NCBI GenBank assembly: GCA_900538355.1
Contig: UPXS01000027.1
Coordinates: 1-23,636 of the forward strand
Length of the DNA: 23,636 nt
Source of the DNA: an uncultured Veillonella sp.
Lineage (GTDB): Bacteria > Bacillota > Negativicutes > Veillonellales > Veillonellaceae
Direction of reading: 5' to 3'
Below the pieces are notes generated by a model. The model worked only from the letters and a program-made list of their open reading frames with translations. It did not search any database and was not told where the DNA came from. Positions 1 through 6,881 of the stretch are shown piece after piece; position 1 is the stretch's first letter; every line of letters starts with the position of its first letter. The position numbers were made by a program, and so were the translations under genes.

Positions 1-747
1 AATATTTTGTTTGAATTCAAAATTTTTAATATTTATATCAGGAAGAATCTTTTGGGCATAATCATTAAACTCATCACTCTTAACATTAACAAATAACTCC
101 CCAGATTTTATATCTAAATGAATATAACTTTTACAATTTATGCCAACCTCAGGCTTTGGAAAATAATTAGACAAAGTGACATTATAATTTTCACTAATTA
201 TTCTAATAGACATCTTACTATCATTATATGTTCTCTCCAAAAATTCCTTAAGCTGTTCTAATCTTCGCTTTCCCCACACACTTCTTAAGTCATATATATG
301 TATTTCTGTCCCATTCGACCTATCAGTCATATTTTCTTCTATTTCTACATAGCTTTCATTCCAGTTTGTCTCCCACTTTACAGTTTCAAATGATTTTTTC
401 TTACTATAAAGTTTTACATAAGAACCTAATCGAGCTAATGCGAAACGACCAATGCCTTTGCTACCAGATAATATACGGTTCTCATTATTTTGATCTACTT
501 CGGAATAACCCTTATCACTCTTACCTACATGCATCCATAAGTTTTTAATATCTTTCAGTGACATTCCTTTTCCATTATCTTTAACAACTAATGAAGATTT
601 AGAAAAACTTAAATCTACTTTTGTGGCACCAGCATCATAAGCATTCTTAACTAACTCTAAAACAGCAGCTTCATCAGTTGTAAAGTTCTGTATGCCCAGA
701 ACTTTAGCAATAACACGATCCTCAATTTTATAGGTTAATTTACTCAT
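1..747 (-). CDS. GHKL (Hsp90/MutL/histidine-kinase-like) ATPase, partial at window edge
   Basis: The gene is open from an ATG at 747 to base 1 with no stop, so only the first 249 residues are visible. Three GHKL ATP-binding motifs are present: N-box ELVKNAYDAG (about 31-40), DNGKGM (57-62), and the lid glycine motif GSKGIGRFA (95-103). This matches the HATPase_c_3 type found in MutL-, Hsp90- and MORC-like proteins rather than a sensor kinase, since no membrane or dimerisation segment precedes it. It starts 6 bases after the stop of the methyltransferase, with GGGAG about 12 bases upstream, so the two are co-transcribed. GHKL ATPases next to DNA methyltransferases are known from restriction-like operons (MORC/MutL-related families). 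The role is probably DNA-dependent ATPase or clamp function in defence. The partner effector should lie left of the window. Fold confidence is high; function is inferred. Confidence 0.85.
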   Translation of the reverse strand, partial: MSKLTYKIEDRVIAKVLGIQNFTTDEAAVLELVKNAYDAGATKVDLSFSKSSLVVKDNGKGMSLKDIKNLWMHVGKSDKGYSEVDQNNENRILSGSKGIGRFALARLGSYVKLYSKKKSFETVKWETNWNESYVEIEENMTDRSNGTEIHIYDLRSVWGKRRLEQLKEFLERTYNDSKMSIRIISENYNVTLSNYFPKPEVGINCKSYIHLDIKSGELFVNVKSDEFNDYAQKILPDINIKNFEFKQNI

Positions 748-753
748 ACTGTA

Positions 754-2169
754 TTATGTCTCCCTAAAAGTAAAATTCTCTATATCCTTAGATGTAATTC
801 TAACTGAGTTTCCATTTAATGGAACACCAATATTTCTAACGTAAGTCAAAAAATCTCCACTTTGTAGAATCTTTTTAGCTATTGATAAAGATAGTCCGGA
901 ATTTGGTAGCTTTGTGATAATTAATCCAGAATAAGGTAAATCTTGTTTTTTTAATGAATATACTAATACAGTATTAGTAATAATGGTGGAAAGCAACAAT
1001 TTGTCTTTATTCACTAGCCGTAGAGCTTGTGATCTTCCGTACTCAAACCACTTGCAACTTTTATCACTATCACGACTAAGTAACTCATCTTTATATAGGG
1101 TTAAATAATGTCTAACCCCTGGAAAGCGTTCTTTAAACTCAGTTTCTGTCATTTTTACAACCTCCCCCTCTTTTATAAGATAAGGAAATATTATAAATTC
1201 TGTTTTGCCATATCTTAAACTCTTGGGTGAATATGCTGGCCTAATTAAACTTTCTTCTAATTTAATATTATTAACAACATATTTATTTTTTTCCAGATTT
1301 ATATGTTTTATAACAAAAGCTTTATTACATAGTGTTGCAATAGTATTTGATACTTTAAAATAATCTCCAAATCTTTTTGTTGCAATCGACTGAGAATTTG
1401 AAAAGACCCATTTTTCTTGAAATGTTTTTTTATCTACAGCAAATTGGTATTTATTAGACATATCAATATAATTAATTACTTCTTTACTATAAGAATTATC
1501 TAAAATAATAATTACCGATTTTACTAATGCATCATTAAAAATATCTAAACTTTTATAGTCTTTAATAGCTACTAAATTACACTTAATTTTCTCACGCAAA
1601 TTTTTACCAAAAACAGTTTTAAATATACTTCCAGGAACCAAATATGAAAATTTTCCATTTCTATTTAATTCTGAAAGACTCTTTTCAATAAAAGCATAAC
1701 AATAATCAAACTTTCCAGATTGGCATGTCTCAAATTTTTCTCTCAATTTTAATCGGACTGATTCATCTATCTCACTGTAATTTAAGTAAGGGGGATTACC
1801 AATTATAAAATCATATTTCATTTTTACTTTTGAAAACAAATAATCTCGATTAAATATATTCCATCGAATAGCAGGTAAATCAAATCGCCTAGCAATTTGG
1901 TTCAAATTATCAATACATTTATTATAATGTCTTCTATCTATTTCATATCCATATATATCGGATTCTAGACCTGCTACTATTCTATTCTTGGAATAACCAT
2001 GCTTTATTGCATCGGTAATATATCTACGGACAACTTCCTTTAATATATTACCATCCCCACAGGAATTCTCTAGAAGTTTTAACCCATATAAATTTTCAGT
2101 ATATGAAACAGAATCTAATAATTCTTGAACATAGTTATCAGGAGTAAAAACTTGACACTTTGTATACAT
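754..2169 (-). CDS. N6-adenine DNA methyltransferase, Eco57I/TaqI-like
   Basis: 471 residues. The N-terminus KCQVFTP is typical of class gamma N-6 methylases. Motif I for S-adenosylmethionine is ENSCGDGN (34-41), the acidic GYEID follows (74-78), and the catalytic motif IV is NPPY (125-128) inside FIIGNPPYLNY. The C-terminal half (about 270-471) looks like a TaqI-type target-recognition region, with YGRSQAL and the closing ITSKDIENF. It should methylate adenine in a specific DNA sequence. It is the first gene of a leftward pair with the GHKL ATPase. The start is the ATG at 2169; AAGGAG lies about 12 bases upstream, slightly far. Base composition is clearly more AT-rich than the metabolic genes to the right, a sign of horizontal transfer. 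No nuclease domain is fused, so restriction must come from a gene outside the window or not occur. It could also be an orphan methylase, but the coupled ATPase argues against that. Confidence 0.9.
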   Translation of the reverse strand: MYTKCQVFTPDNYVQELLDSVSYTENLYGLKLLENSCGDGNILKEVVRRYITDAIKHGYSKNRIVAGLESDIYGYEIDRRHYNKCIDNLNQIARRFDLPAIRWNIFNRDYLFSKVKMKYDFIIGNPPYLNYSEIDESVRLKLREKFETCQSGKFDYCYAFIEKSLSELNRNGKFSYLVPGSIFKTVFGKNLREKIKCNLVAIKDYKSLDIFNDALVKSVIIILDNSYSKEVINYIDMSNKYQFAVDKKTFQEKWVFSNSQSIATKRFGDYFKVSNTIATLCNKAFVIKHINLEKNKYVVNNIKLEESLIRPAYSPKSLRYGKTEFIIFPYLIKEGEVVKMTETEFKERFPGVRHYLTLYKDELLSRDSDKSCKWFEYGRSQALRLVNKDKLLLSTIITNTVLVYSLKKQDLPYSGLIITKLPNSGLSLSIAKKILQSGDFLTYVRNIGVPLNGNSVRITSKDIENFTFRET

Positions 2170-2256
2170 TTATAAATTATTCTCCTTCCAACTAGTTCAT
2201 AAAATAATAAAAATATACTATTTAAATATAGCTAATTATATTATATACGATTATAA

Positions 2257-2285
2257 ATTATCTTTATATAAATAAAATACTTCAA
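2257..2285 (-). promoter_or_regulatory. Candidate promoter of the methyltransferase/ATPase pair
   Basis: Read on the minus strand, TTGAAG (2285-2280) is followed after 17 bases by GATAAT (2262-2257). Both are close to the sigma-70 consensus and lie about 90 bases ahead of the methyltransferase start. The surrounding DNA is so AT-rich that chance matches are likely. Confidence 0.35.
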
Positions 2286-2366
2286 TTCATAAGCTATAAG
2301 CCTTTCATTTATTTCGTATTCATTCATAAGATTGGAGATTACAGATTTGATAATTAAGAAACGAAT

Positions 2367-2437
2367 AAAAACACTATCAAACTAATATATATCTAAGATT
2401 ACAAAGAACCGATTATATAATAGCTGATAGTGCTTTT
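2367..2437 (-). terminator. Candidate terminator after the ECF transporter operon
   Basis: AAAAGCACTATCA on the minus strand (2437-2425) pairs with TGATAGTGTTTTT (2379-2367), 13 positions with one mismatch, and runs straight into a T-rich tract. The loop is long (about 45 bases), so it is weaker than a textbook terminator. It sits just past the ecfT stop. The remaining gene-free sequence 2170-2439 is very AT-rich and shows nothing else I can support. Confidence 0.5.
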
Positions 2438-2439
2438 CT

Positions 2440-3108
2440 TTAAATATAAATAAACAATAACAAACTTATAGCTATAAGACCTGCAATCACAGCATAGTCC
2501 ACAGTTTTCAATCCTACAGATGCAGCAAAGCTATGTGTTGGTCCACCAAAGCCACGTAGTTCTAGGGATAGCGCCATTGTTTCGGAGCGGCCCAAGGATT
2601 TTAAAAGCAATGGTTGGATTACAGACGCATAGGATTTGATGCGTTTAATAAAGTTGCCTTCTAAGGATAGCCCACGGCAAGCTTGCGCCTCTTGTACTGC
2701 GTGGCTTTCAGCGATGAAGTCAGGTACAAAGCGAAGTGCCGCAGTGAACATAAATGCATATTCATAAGGAATTTTGCATTGTGTTACGAGCGCCGCTGTA
2801 AGGTCTTGCAGTTTTGTAGTTGCCAATAAGCAGATGAATACAAGTGTCATGGCGAGCATGCGCAAGCCAGATACGATAGCAGATGTTACATCACCACTGC
2901 CGAGGAATTGAACAATGCCAAGGAATACGGCAAAGCTAGTCAATGCCACTACGGCTTTACGTTGTTTGATCAACAGACCTGCTACGAATAACACAACAAG
3001 TTCTACAACGACCAAGGCTAATAGAGATTGCCAGTCGCGCAATAGAATGGCCCACACGGATACGGCGAGGGTCATCAAGATTTTTGTTAACGGTACTAAA
3101 CGTTCCAT
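2440..3108 (-). CDS. ECF transporter transmembrane component (EcfT/CbiQ family)
   Basis: 222 residues with about five hydrophobic segments (roughly 10-25, 28-48, 52-72, 84-102 and 204-222). It has the two short arginine motifs that dock EcfT onto the ATPases: ACRGL (about 143-147) in AQACRGLSLEGNF, and LRGF (about 184-187) in SLELRGFGG. This protein couples ATP hydrolysis by the two EcfA subunits to movement of the substrate-binding S component in the inner membrane. It is the last gene of a three-gene operon, 9 bases after the second ATPase gene. A GGAGG sequence lies just ahead of the ATG. The length is at the short end for EcfT, as in CbiQ-type proteins. Family is secure; the substrate cannot be read from the T component. 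Confidence 0.9.
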   Translation of the reverse strand: MERLVPLTKILMTLAVSVWAILLRDWQSLLALVVVELVVLFVAGLLIKQRKAVVALTSFAVFLGIVQFLGSGDVTSAIVSGLRMLAMTLVFICLLATTKLQDLTAALVTQCKIPYEYAFMFTAALRFVPDFIAESHAVQEAQACRGLSLEGNFIKRIKSYASVIQPLLLKSLGRSETMALSLELRGFGGPTHSFAASVGLKTVDYAVIAGLIAISLLLFIYI

Positions 3109-3117
3109 ATGTCCCTC

Positions 3118-3930
3118 CTATTTCCCGCTCAACTGAGCCACTAACTTAGATTTCAATTCATCCATAGATTTGCAATAGCCTAGGGATGGTACCGCTAGTG
3201 AAAGTTCCACACTTGGCGGTTTTGTAAGGCCTAAGTCTTGCAATTCGTCCGTAGATTTCTTGAACAATTCTTCTGGACTGCCATCAAAAGCAACTGTTTG
3301 GTTGCCCATTATGAGTGCACGGCTACATTCGCTAGCCATGATTTCCATATCATGTGTAATGAGAAGGATCGTAATGCCTTCTGCATTGAGTTGACGCAAT
3401 AACGCTAACAACTCTTTAGTTTCCTTACCATCTTGACCACTTGTTGGTTCGTCGAGGATGAGGATTTTAGATTGCATCGCTAATGCAGAAGCGATAGCAA
3501 CGCGTTGCTTTTCGCCACGGCGTAATGTTGGAGGATATGCATCACGTAAGTGAGCGATGCCTGTGCGCTCCAACACTTCATCGACGATTCGTTTCACTTC
3601 GGATTTACTGCGTCCCAAGGACTCAGGACCGAAGGCAACCTCTGTCGCTACGGTTGGTCTGAACATTTGGCGATCTGGTTGTTGGAATACATAACCGATA
3701 AATTGACCACGTTTAGATGGCGGCATAGATGTAATATCTGTGCCGTTATAGTACATACGGCCTTCGCTAGCCTTTTCAAGGCCTACGAGCAAACGAGTAA
3801 TCGTCGTTTTACCACAACCATTACGACCACCGATAGCAATATATTCTCCGCCTTCAATGGTGAAAGTCACATCTTGGAAGATGTCTACAGATGGCACATA
3901 GCCAAAGCGGATGTTTTCAACCTTAAGCAT
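3118..3930 (-). CDS. ECF transporter ATP-binding protein (second ATPase)
   Basis: ABC ATPase of 270 residues from the chosen start MLKVENIRF. Walker A is GGRNGCGKTT (34-43), the Q-loop is VFQQPDRQ, Walker B is ILILDEP (156-162) and the switch histidine is in THD (about 193). The signature is odd: TLRRGEKQR (135-143) instead of LSGGQ(K)QR, so the two composite ATP sites of the heterodimer may be unequal. In-frame ATGs also exist at 3963 and 3942, but MLKV is the usual family start. The 3930 start overlaps the stop of the upstream S-A fusion by 8 bases, implying translational coupling; an AAGG sequence lies 12 bases upstream. It pairs with the ATPase half of the upstream gene and with EcfT downstream. 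Confidence 0.9.
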   Translation of the reverse strand: MLKVENIRFGYVPSVDIFQDVTFTIEGGEYIAIGGRNGCGKTTITRLLVGLEKASEGRMYYNGTDITSMPPSKRGQFIGYVFQQPDRQMFRPTVATEVAFGPESLGRSKSEVKRIVDEVLERTGIAHLRDAYPPTLRRGEKQRVAIASALAMQSKILILDEPTSGQDGKETKELLALLRQLNAEGITILLITHDMEIMASECSRALIMGNQTVAFDGSPEELFKKSTDELQDLGLTKPPSVELSLAVPSLGYCKSMDELKSKLVAQLSGK

Positions 3931-5518
3931 GAGCGCCACCATCCTTTCCTTGTACATCATCAACGCGTTGAATTGGTTGTTTATGTTCTACTGTATTTGT
4001 TTGATTAGCTGTAGAGCTGCTTTCACCATGCACCTCGTTTTGAATAGCGTGAGCCATTTCAATTTGGTGCAAGCCCTTAATAGCAGACTCGATGCTAAGC
4101 CAAGGTTCATCACTATGGAAGCCCGCTTGTTCAAGTTCCATGTATGTAGTGAACACAGATGGCAATGCATCTACGTGAATATTGTGTTCGTACATGTAAC
4201 GAAGCGTAGTCGGTACATCCGCATCACATGCGATGGAGCCATCTACCATGAGAGCCATGCGGTTTGCATACGGCAATACAGCGTGCAAATCATGGTCAAT
4301 AACAACAACGGTAATACCGTGTTTTTGATTTAAATCACCTACGAGGCGATATAATTCTGCAGTCCCATCTGGATCGAGGGAGCTTGTTGGTTCATCAAGG
4401 ACAAGAACTGTTGGGTTCGTAGCCAGTACGGAAGCAATTGCCAAACGTTGGCGTTGACCACCTGACAAGCTTGTAATCTTGCGGTCTTCTAAACCTACAA
4501 GACCAACTTGTTTAAACACCTCTTCAGAGCGAGCTTTGATAGTTTCACGATCATAACCTCGGTTCTCCATAGCAAAGGCTACTTCTTCACGAACGGTCAT
4601 CGTTACGAGTTGCGTATCATAGTCGGCAAGAACAACACCGATGTGGTTCGCAAGCTCTGGAATTTCCATTTGCGTAGTCGCTTTACCGTCTACAAAGACC
4701 ATGCCTTCAAGACGACCACCGTAAAATTTAGGTACCGCCCCTACCATAGCCATGCAAAGAGTACTTTTACCACAACCAGCAGGACCAGTCACAACGAGGA
4801 AGTCCCCATCATGTACGTCGAGATTGATATTTTCAAGAGATGGTGTAGTCGCCTTTGGATGGTAGTAATTTACGTGTTCAATAGAAATTTTAGCTTGGCG
4901 CTCAGGCAAAATAGTCATATGACTATGGTCAGATGTCAATTGATCTGCACTTGGCAACATGCCGCGTTTAGAGAATAGACGTTGCGCCGGAATGTATAAG
5001 ATTGGCGTAATAGCGCCATTCAAAGCACCTACGATAAGTACCAATGGCCACATGCCGTACATATATACATTATTTGGTAAACCAAGCACTTGCCATAAGA
5101 GGGTAACGAAGATACCACCAGATACAACAGTCGCTAAGAAACCGGATACGATTGGCGTTAAATCAAAACCACCGATTTTACGGAACTTCATGGACAACAT
5201 AGCACGTGTTACGAGAGCCGCTGTCAACGCACCACCTGGTTCAGACAACAAGTTACCATAAGGGAATGCTGACTTAGATGTCAAAACATTGATAAGTGCC
5301 GCTACAAGGCCAATCCCCAATGTTTGACTCAAACTAGGACGAGTCAATAAAATAGCTACGCAGTACGTAGCAATCGTCCAGTTTGGCGTTACCCCAGCCA
5401 CACTAGGGCTCACCAAATGCAATATCGTGCCCAATGCGAGCATCAATGTGCTGACAGTAACCCATCTAAACTGGCCACCCTGCACATGCGTGTACACAAG
5501 ATCTTGAATCCGTTCCAT
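3923..5518 (-). CDS. ECF transporter S-component/ATPase fusion protein
   Basis: 531 residues. Residues about 15-185 are a hydrophobic domain with some six membrane segments and few charges, as in ECF substrate-binding (S) components. Residues about 210-430 form a complete ABC ATPase: Walker A GPAGCGKST (245-253), signature LSGGQRQR (351-358), Walker B VLVLDEP (371-377), and H-loop DHD (about 409-411). The last 100 residues are a variable, polar tail. With the next two genes it makes a full dedicated ECF transporter (S-A, A, T). The substrate is probably a vitamin or precursor, but I cannot name it. The start ATG at 5518 has GAGG 7 bases upstream. A TGATAAAAT sequence about 50 bases upstream may be its -10 region, with weak support. 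No riboswitch is evident in the short leader. Confidence 0.85.
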   Translation of the reverse strand: MERIQDLVYTHVQGGQFRWVTVSTLMLALGTILHLVSPSVAGVTPNWTIATYCVAILLTRPSLSQTLGIGLVAALINVLTSKSAFPYGNLLSEPGGALTAALVTRAMLSMKFRKIGGFDLTPIVSGFLATVVSGGIFVTLLWQVLGLPNNVYMYGMWPLVLIVGALNGAITPILYIPAQRLFSKRGMLPSADQLTSDHSHMTILPERQAKISIEHVNYYHPKATTPSLENINLDVHDGDFLVVTGPAGCGKSTLCMAMVGAVPKFYGGRLEGMVFVDGKATTQMEIPELANHIGVVLADYDTQLVTMTVREEVAFAMENRGYDRETIKARSEEVFKQVGLVGLEDRKITSLSGGQRQRLAIASVLATNPTVLVLDEPTSSLDPDGTAELYRLVGDLNQKHGITVVVIDHDLHAVLPYANRMALMVDGSIACDADVPTTLRYMYEHNIHVDALPSVFTTYMELEQAGFHSDEPWLSIESAIKGLHQIEMAHAIQNEVHGESSSTANQTNTVEHKQPIQRVDDVQGKDGGAHA

Positions 5519-5600
5519 AATAGCCTCTTTTCTAAAAATGAATATATAATCTATATTTTATCATTCTTCGAGGACTTTTGCACGTGCTAACTCTTCTTAC

Positions 5601-5640
5601 TAATGACTCTATTGGTCACCTAGGTGACTATTAGTCACTT
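5601..5640. promoter_or_regulatory. Overlapping palindromes, candidate operator
   Basis: A perfect 14-base palindrome GTCACCTAGGTGAC (5615-5628) overlaps a second one, GTGACTATTAGTCAC (5624-5638, 7-base arms around one base). A further AATGACT lies on the left. These alternating GTGAC/GTCAC half-sites cover the -35 region of the toxin promoter and lie about 100 bases upstream of the divergent ECF operon. They could bind a dimeric repressor of either unit. No regulator gene is nearby. Confidence 0.45.
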
Positions 5641-5651
5641 TTCTTTATAAT
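5624..5651 (+). promoter_or_regulatory. Candidate promoter of the toxin mRNA
   Basis: TATAAT at 5646-5651 is a perfect -10 box. GTGACT at 5624-5629 matches four of six -35 bases with a 16-base spacer. Transcription would start near 5658, about 75 bases ahead of the toxin ATG, leaving a structured leader. The -35 box lies inside the palindromes. Confidence 0.55.
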
Positions 5652-5698
5652 ACAACTAATATACGATACTAATAGGAGCCAATTAACGTGTGTTGGTT

Positions 5699-5726
5699 CA
5701 TCTCCTTCGTACATTGAAAGGAGATG
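5699..5726 (+). promoter_or_regulatory. Hairpin hiding the toxin ribosome binding site
   Basis: CATCTCCTT (5699-5707) is perfectly complementary to AAGGAGATG (5718-5726), which contains the toxin Shine-Dalgarno sequence. The 9-base stem has a 10-base loop and would block ribosome entry. The same CATCTCC strand can instead pair with AGGAGATG at 5856-5863, so the two folds compete. Either fold is plausible. Confidence 0.6.
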
Positions 5727-5731
5727 GTGAT

Positions 5732-5800
5732 ATGACTGTATTTGAAGCCATATCATTAATGATTGCGTTCGCAACATTAGTCGTTCTTATTGTAAAATAA
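5732..5800 (+). CDS. Holin-like type I toxin peptide (Hol_Tox/TxpA-like)
   Basis: A 22-residue ORF beginning MTVFEAISLMIAFA and ending in VVLIVK. It is one membrane-spanning helix with a short polar start and a lysine end. This strongly resembles the putative holin-like toxin family of Firmicutes, which share an MTVxEA start and a LMIAFxTL core. Such peptides insert into the inner membrane and depolarise it. AAAGGAG lies 7 bases upstream of the ATG, a near-perfect ribosome binding site held in a hairpin. The gene has its own candidate promoter, a convergent antisense promoter and a hairpin straight after the stop, which is the classic type I layout. It is shorter than most members (about 30 residues). 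The family call is from pattern memory and not a search. Confidence 0.75.
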   Translation: MTVFEAISLMIAFATLVVLIVK

Positions 5801-5901
5801 GAATGACCTAACACCCCAAATGGGACGTTAGGCCATTTCTCATTATCTTATTTCCAGGAGATGAGCCTAACGCATACCAGAACGTTAATTGGCTCTTCTT
5901 A
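5797..5901 (-). ncRNA. Putative antisense antitoxin RNA
   Basis: An extended -10 box TGGTATAAT is seen on the minus strand (TATAAT at 5913-5908), which would start a transcript near 5901. Reading left, that RNA crosses the toxin 3' region and then forms a hairpin (5832-5807) followed by TCATTCTTATTTT, a plausible terminator just at the toxin stop codon. The result is an RNA of about 105 bases fully complementary to the toxin mRNA 3' end, as in the TxpA/RatA and BsrG/SR4 pairs. Both ends are predictions. Confidence 0.45.
5807..5832. terminator. Hairpin between toxin and antisense RNA
   Basis: CCTAACACCCCA and TGGGACGTTAGG pair around AA: the outer six and inner four positions are perfect, with one two-base mismatch. 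On the minus strand it is followed by a T-rich tract, suiting the end of the antisense RNA. On the plus strand the tract is weaker. CGTTAGGC in its right arm can instead pair with GCCTAACG at 5865-5872, giving an alternative fold. Confidence 0.5.
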
Positions 5902-5907
5902 TTTCGT

Positions 5908-5916
5908 ATTATACCA
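5908..5916 (-). promoter_or_regulatory. Extended -10 promoter of the antisense RNA
   Basis: Minus-strand TGGTATAAT is a perfect extended -10 element. Only a weak -35 (TGTAAA, 16 bases upstream) is seen, which is normal for extended -10 promoters. It points toward the toxin gene. Confidence 0.5.
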
Positions 5917-6000
5917 TATCTAATTTTATTTTACAGCTGAGAAAACTAACTTTTACTATCATAATTAAATTTCTATTCTCACTTTCTCGTCATATAGTTG

Positions 6001-6009
6001 TGATATAAT
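6001..6009 (+). promoter_or_regulatory. Extended -10 promoter for the SDR-like gene
   Basis: TGATATAAT is a perfect extended -10 box, 38 bases ahead of the gene start at 6048. No good -35 is visible. The leader would be about 30 bases, with AGGAGG near the start codon. Confidence 0.55.
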
Positions 6010-6047
6010 GCATATAAATACTTATGCCTAGGACATAGGAGGTCTAT

Positions 6048-6704
6048 ATGTACAAATATATTACAATTTTAGGGGCCGCTGGCCAAATTGCACAAAAGTT
6101 GACTGCTACATTATTAACATATACAGATATGCACCTTACATTATATGGTCGCCAATTGAGTACTCGTTTACATCAAGAAATTTTAGAGCATGAACGGGTT
6201 ACTGTCATTGAAGGCTCCTTCCAAAACCCTGCTAAGTTAGAGGAAGCTGTAACAAATGCAGAGATTGTATTTGTAGGTGCTATGGAATCTGGCAGCGATA
6301 TGGCGGCTATTGTGAAAGCATTGAGCCGTAAAAATGTACGCCGTGTTATCGGACTTTCTATGGCTGGTCTTTCTGGTGAATTCCCTGCAGCACTTGAAAA
6401 ATGGACCTTCGACAGCTTGCCTATTAGCTATGTTCAAGGCGAACGACAAGCACGCAATGTGTTGCGCGAATCTAACTTAAACTACACAATCTTGCGCCTC
6501 ACATGGCTCTACAATGATCCAGAAAATACAAATTATGAACTCATCCCTGAAGGCGTTCAATTTAACGATGCTCAAGTTACACGGGAAGCTGTCGTAAAAG
6601 CCATCTTCGACATCTTACATGTAGATGATGAAACACCATTCCACCGCGCAAGCATTGGTATTGGCGAACCAGGCACACACTACGACAAACCAAGCTTTCA
6701 CTAA
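6048..6704 (+). CDS. NAD(P)-binding protein, atypical SDR/NmrA-like
   Basis: 218 residues. The N-terminus ITILGAAGQIAQKL (about 6-19) is a Rossmann beta-alpha-beta start with the glycine pattern GxxGxxA. IGLSMAGL (about 102-109) and the later YVQGERQARNVL match the NAD(P)-binding, NmrA/YwnB-type atypical short-chain dehydrogenases, which may act as redox sensors or small reductases. The length is typical for the group. No substrate can be inferred. It stands alone, with its own extended -10 promoter and a strong terminator; the start is supported by AGGAGG a few bases upstream. It is probably cytoplasmic, as no signal or membrane segment is visible. A role in oxidative or redox stress is a guess only. 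Confidence 0.85.
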   Translation: MYKYITILGAAGQIAQKLTATLLTYTDMHLTLYGRQLSTRLHQEILEHERVTVIEGSFQNPAKLEEAVTNAEIVFVGAMESGSDMAAIVKALSRKNVRRVIGLSMAGLSGEFPAALEKWTFDSLPISYVQGERQARNVLRESNLNYTILRLTWLYNDPENTNYELIPEGVQFNDAQVTREAVVKAIFDILHVDDETPFHRASIGIGEPGTHYDKPSFH

Positions 6705-6732
6705 TATATAACTATATTAATTCTTAATTAAT

Positions 6733-6803
6733 AAGGTATATCCAAAATCTAATCGGTACATTTTTACTCATGTAACATAGATTTTGGGTATACCTTTTCT
6801 TAT
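6733..6803 (+). terminator. Terminator after the SDR-like gene
   Basis: AAGGTATATCCAAAATCTA (6733-6751) pairs over 19 positions with TAGATTTTGGGTATACCTT (6778-6796), with one wobble position, followed by TTTTCTTAT. The loop is 26 bases. The rest of 6804-7026 holds the ribose operon leader. Confidence 0.75.
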
Positions 6804-6850
6804 GCCCATATTTTATAGTTATTTATATAGATAAAGTTCCTTATTTACGC

Positions 6851-6881
6851 TATACTAATAAATGATTAAGTTATACTAATA
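6851..6881 (+). repeat. Direct repeat TATACTAATA upstream of the ribose operon
   Basis: TATACTAATA occurs at 6851-6860 and 6872-6881, exactly 21 bases apart, about two turns of the helix. This could be a pair of regulator sites or tandem -10-like elements. I could not identify a convincing promoter or LacI-type operator here. A second pair, TGTATAAAA, lies at 6939-6947 and 6962-6970. Confidence 0.35.

Larger units (their letters stand above)
5676..5895 (+). repeat. Long-range inverted repeat joining the two ends of the toxin mRNA
   Basis: GAGCCAATTAACG (5676-5688) is the exact reverse complement of CGTTAATTGGCTC (5883-5895). Further in, CATCTCCT (5699-5706) can pair with AGGAGATG (5856-5863). 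The bases between can also pair: TGTGTT with AACGCA, and GGTT with AGCC, allowing G-U pairs and one bulge. So almost the whole 5' leader can fold onto the 3' end. Such end-to-end pairing is known for type I toxin mRNAs, where it keeps translation low until the RNA is processed. Confidence 0.6.

Noticed and set aside
1..2440. Possible prophage or transposon carrying the methyltransferase
   Set aside because: No integrase, transposase, terminal repeats or tRNA is visible in the window; only base composition hints at transfer.
3550..4008. Long plus-strand ORFs inside the ECF operon
   Set aside because: They lie opposite clearly recognisable ABC ATPase genes, have no family resemblance and no ribosome binding sites.
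5519..5700. Possible riboswitch in the leader of the ECF operon
   Set aside because: No recognised thiamine, cobalamin, folate, FMN or queuosine riboswitch motifs are present; the structure seen belongs to the toxin locus on the other strand.
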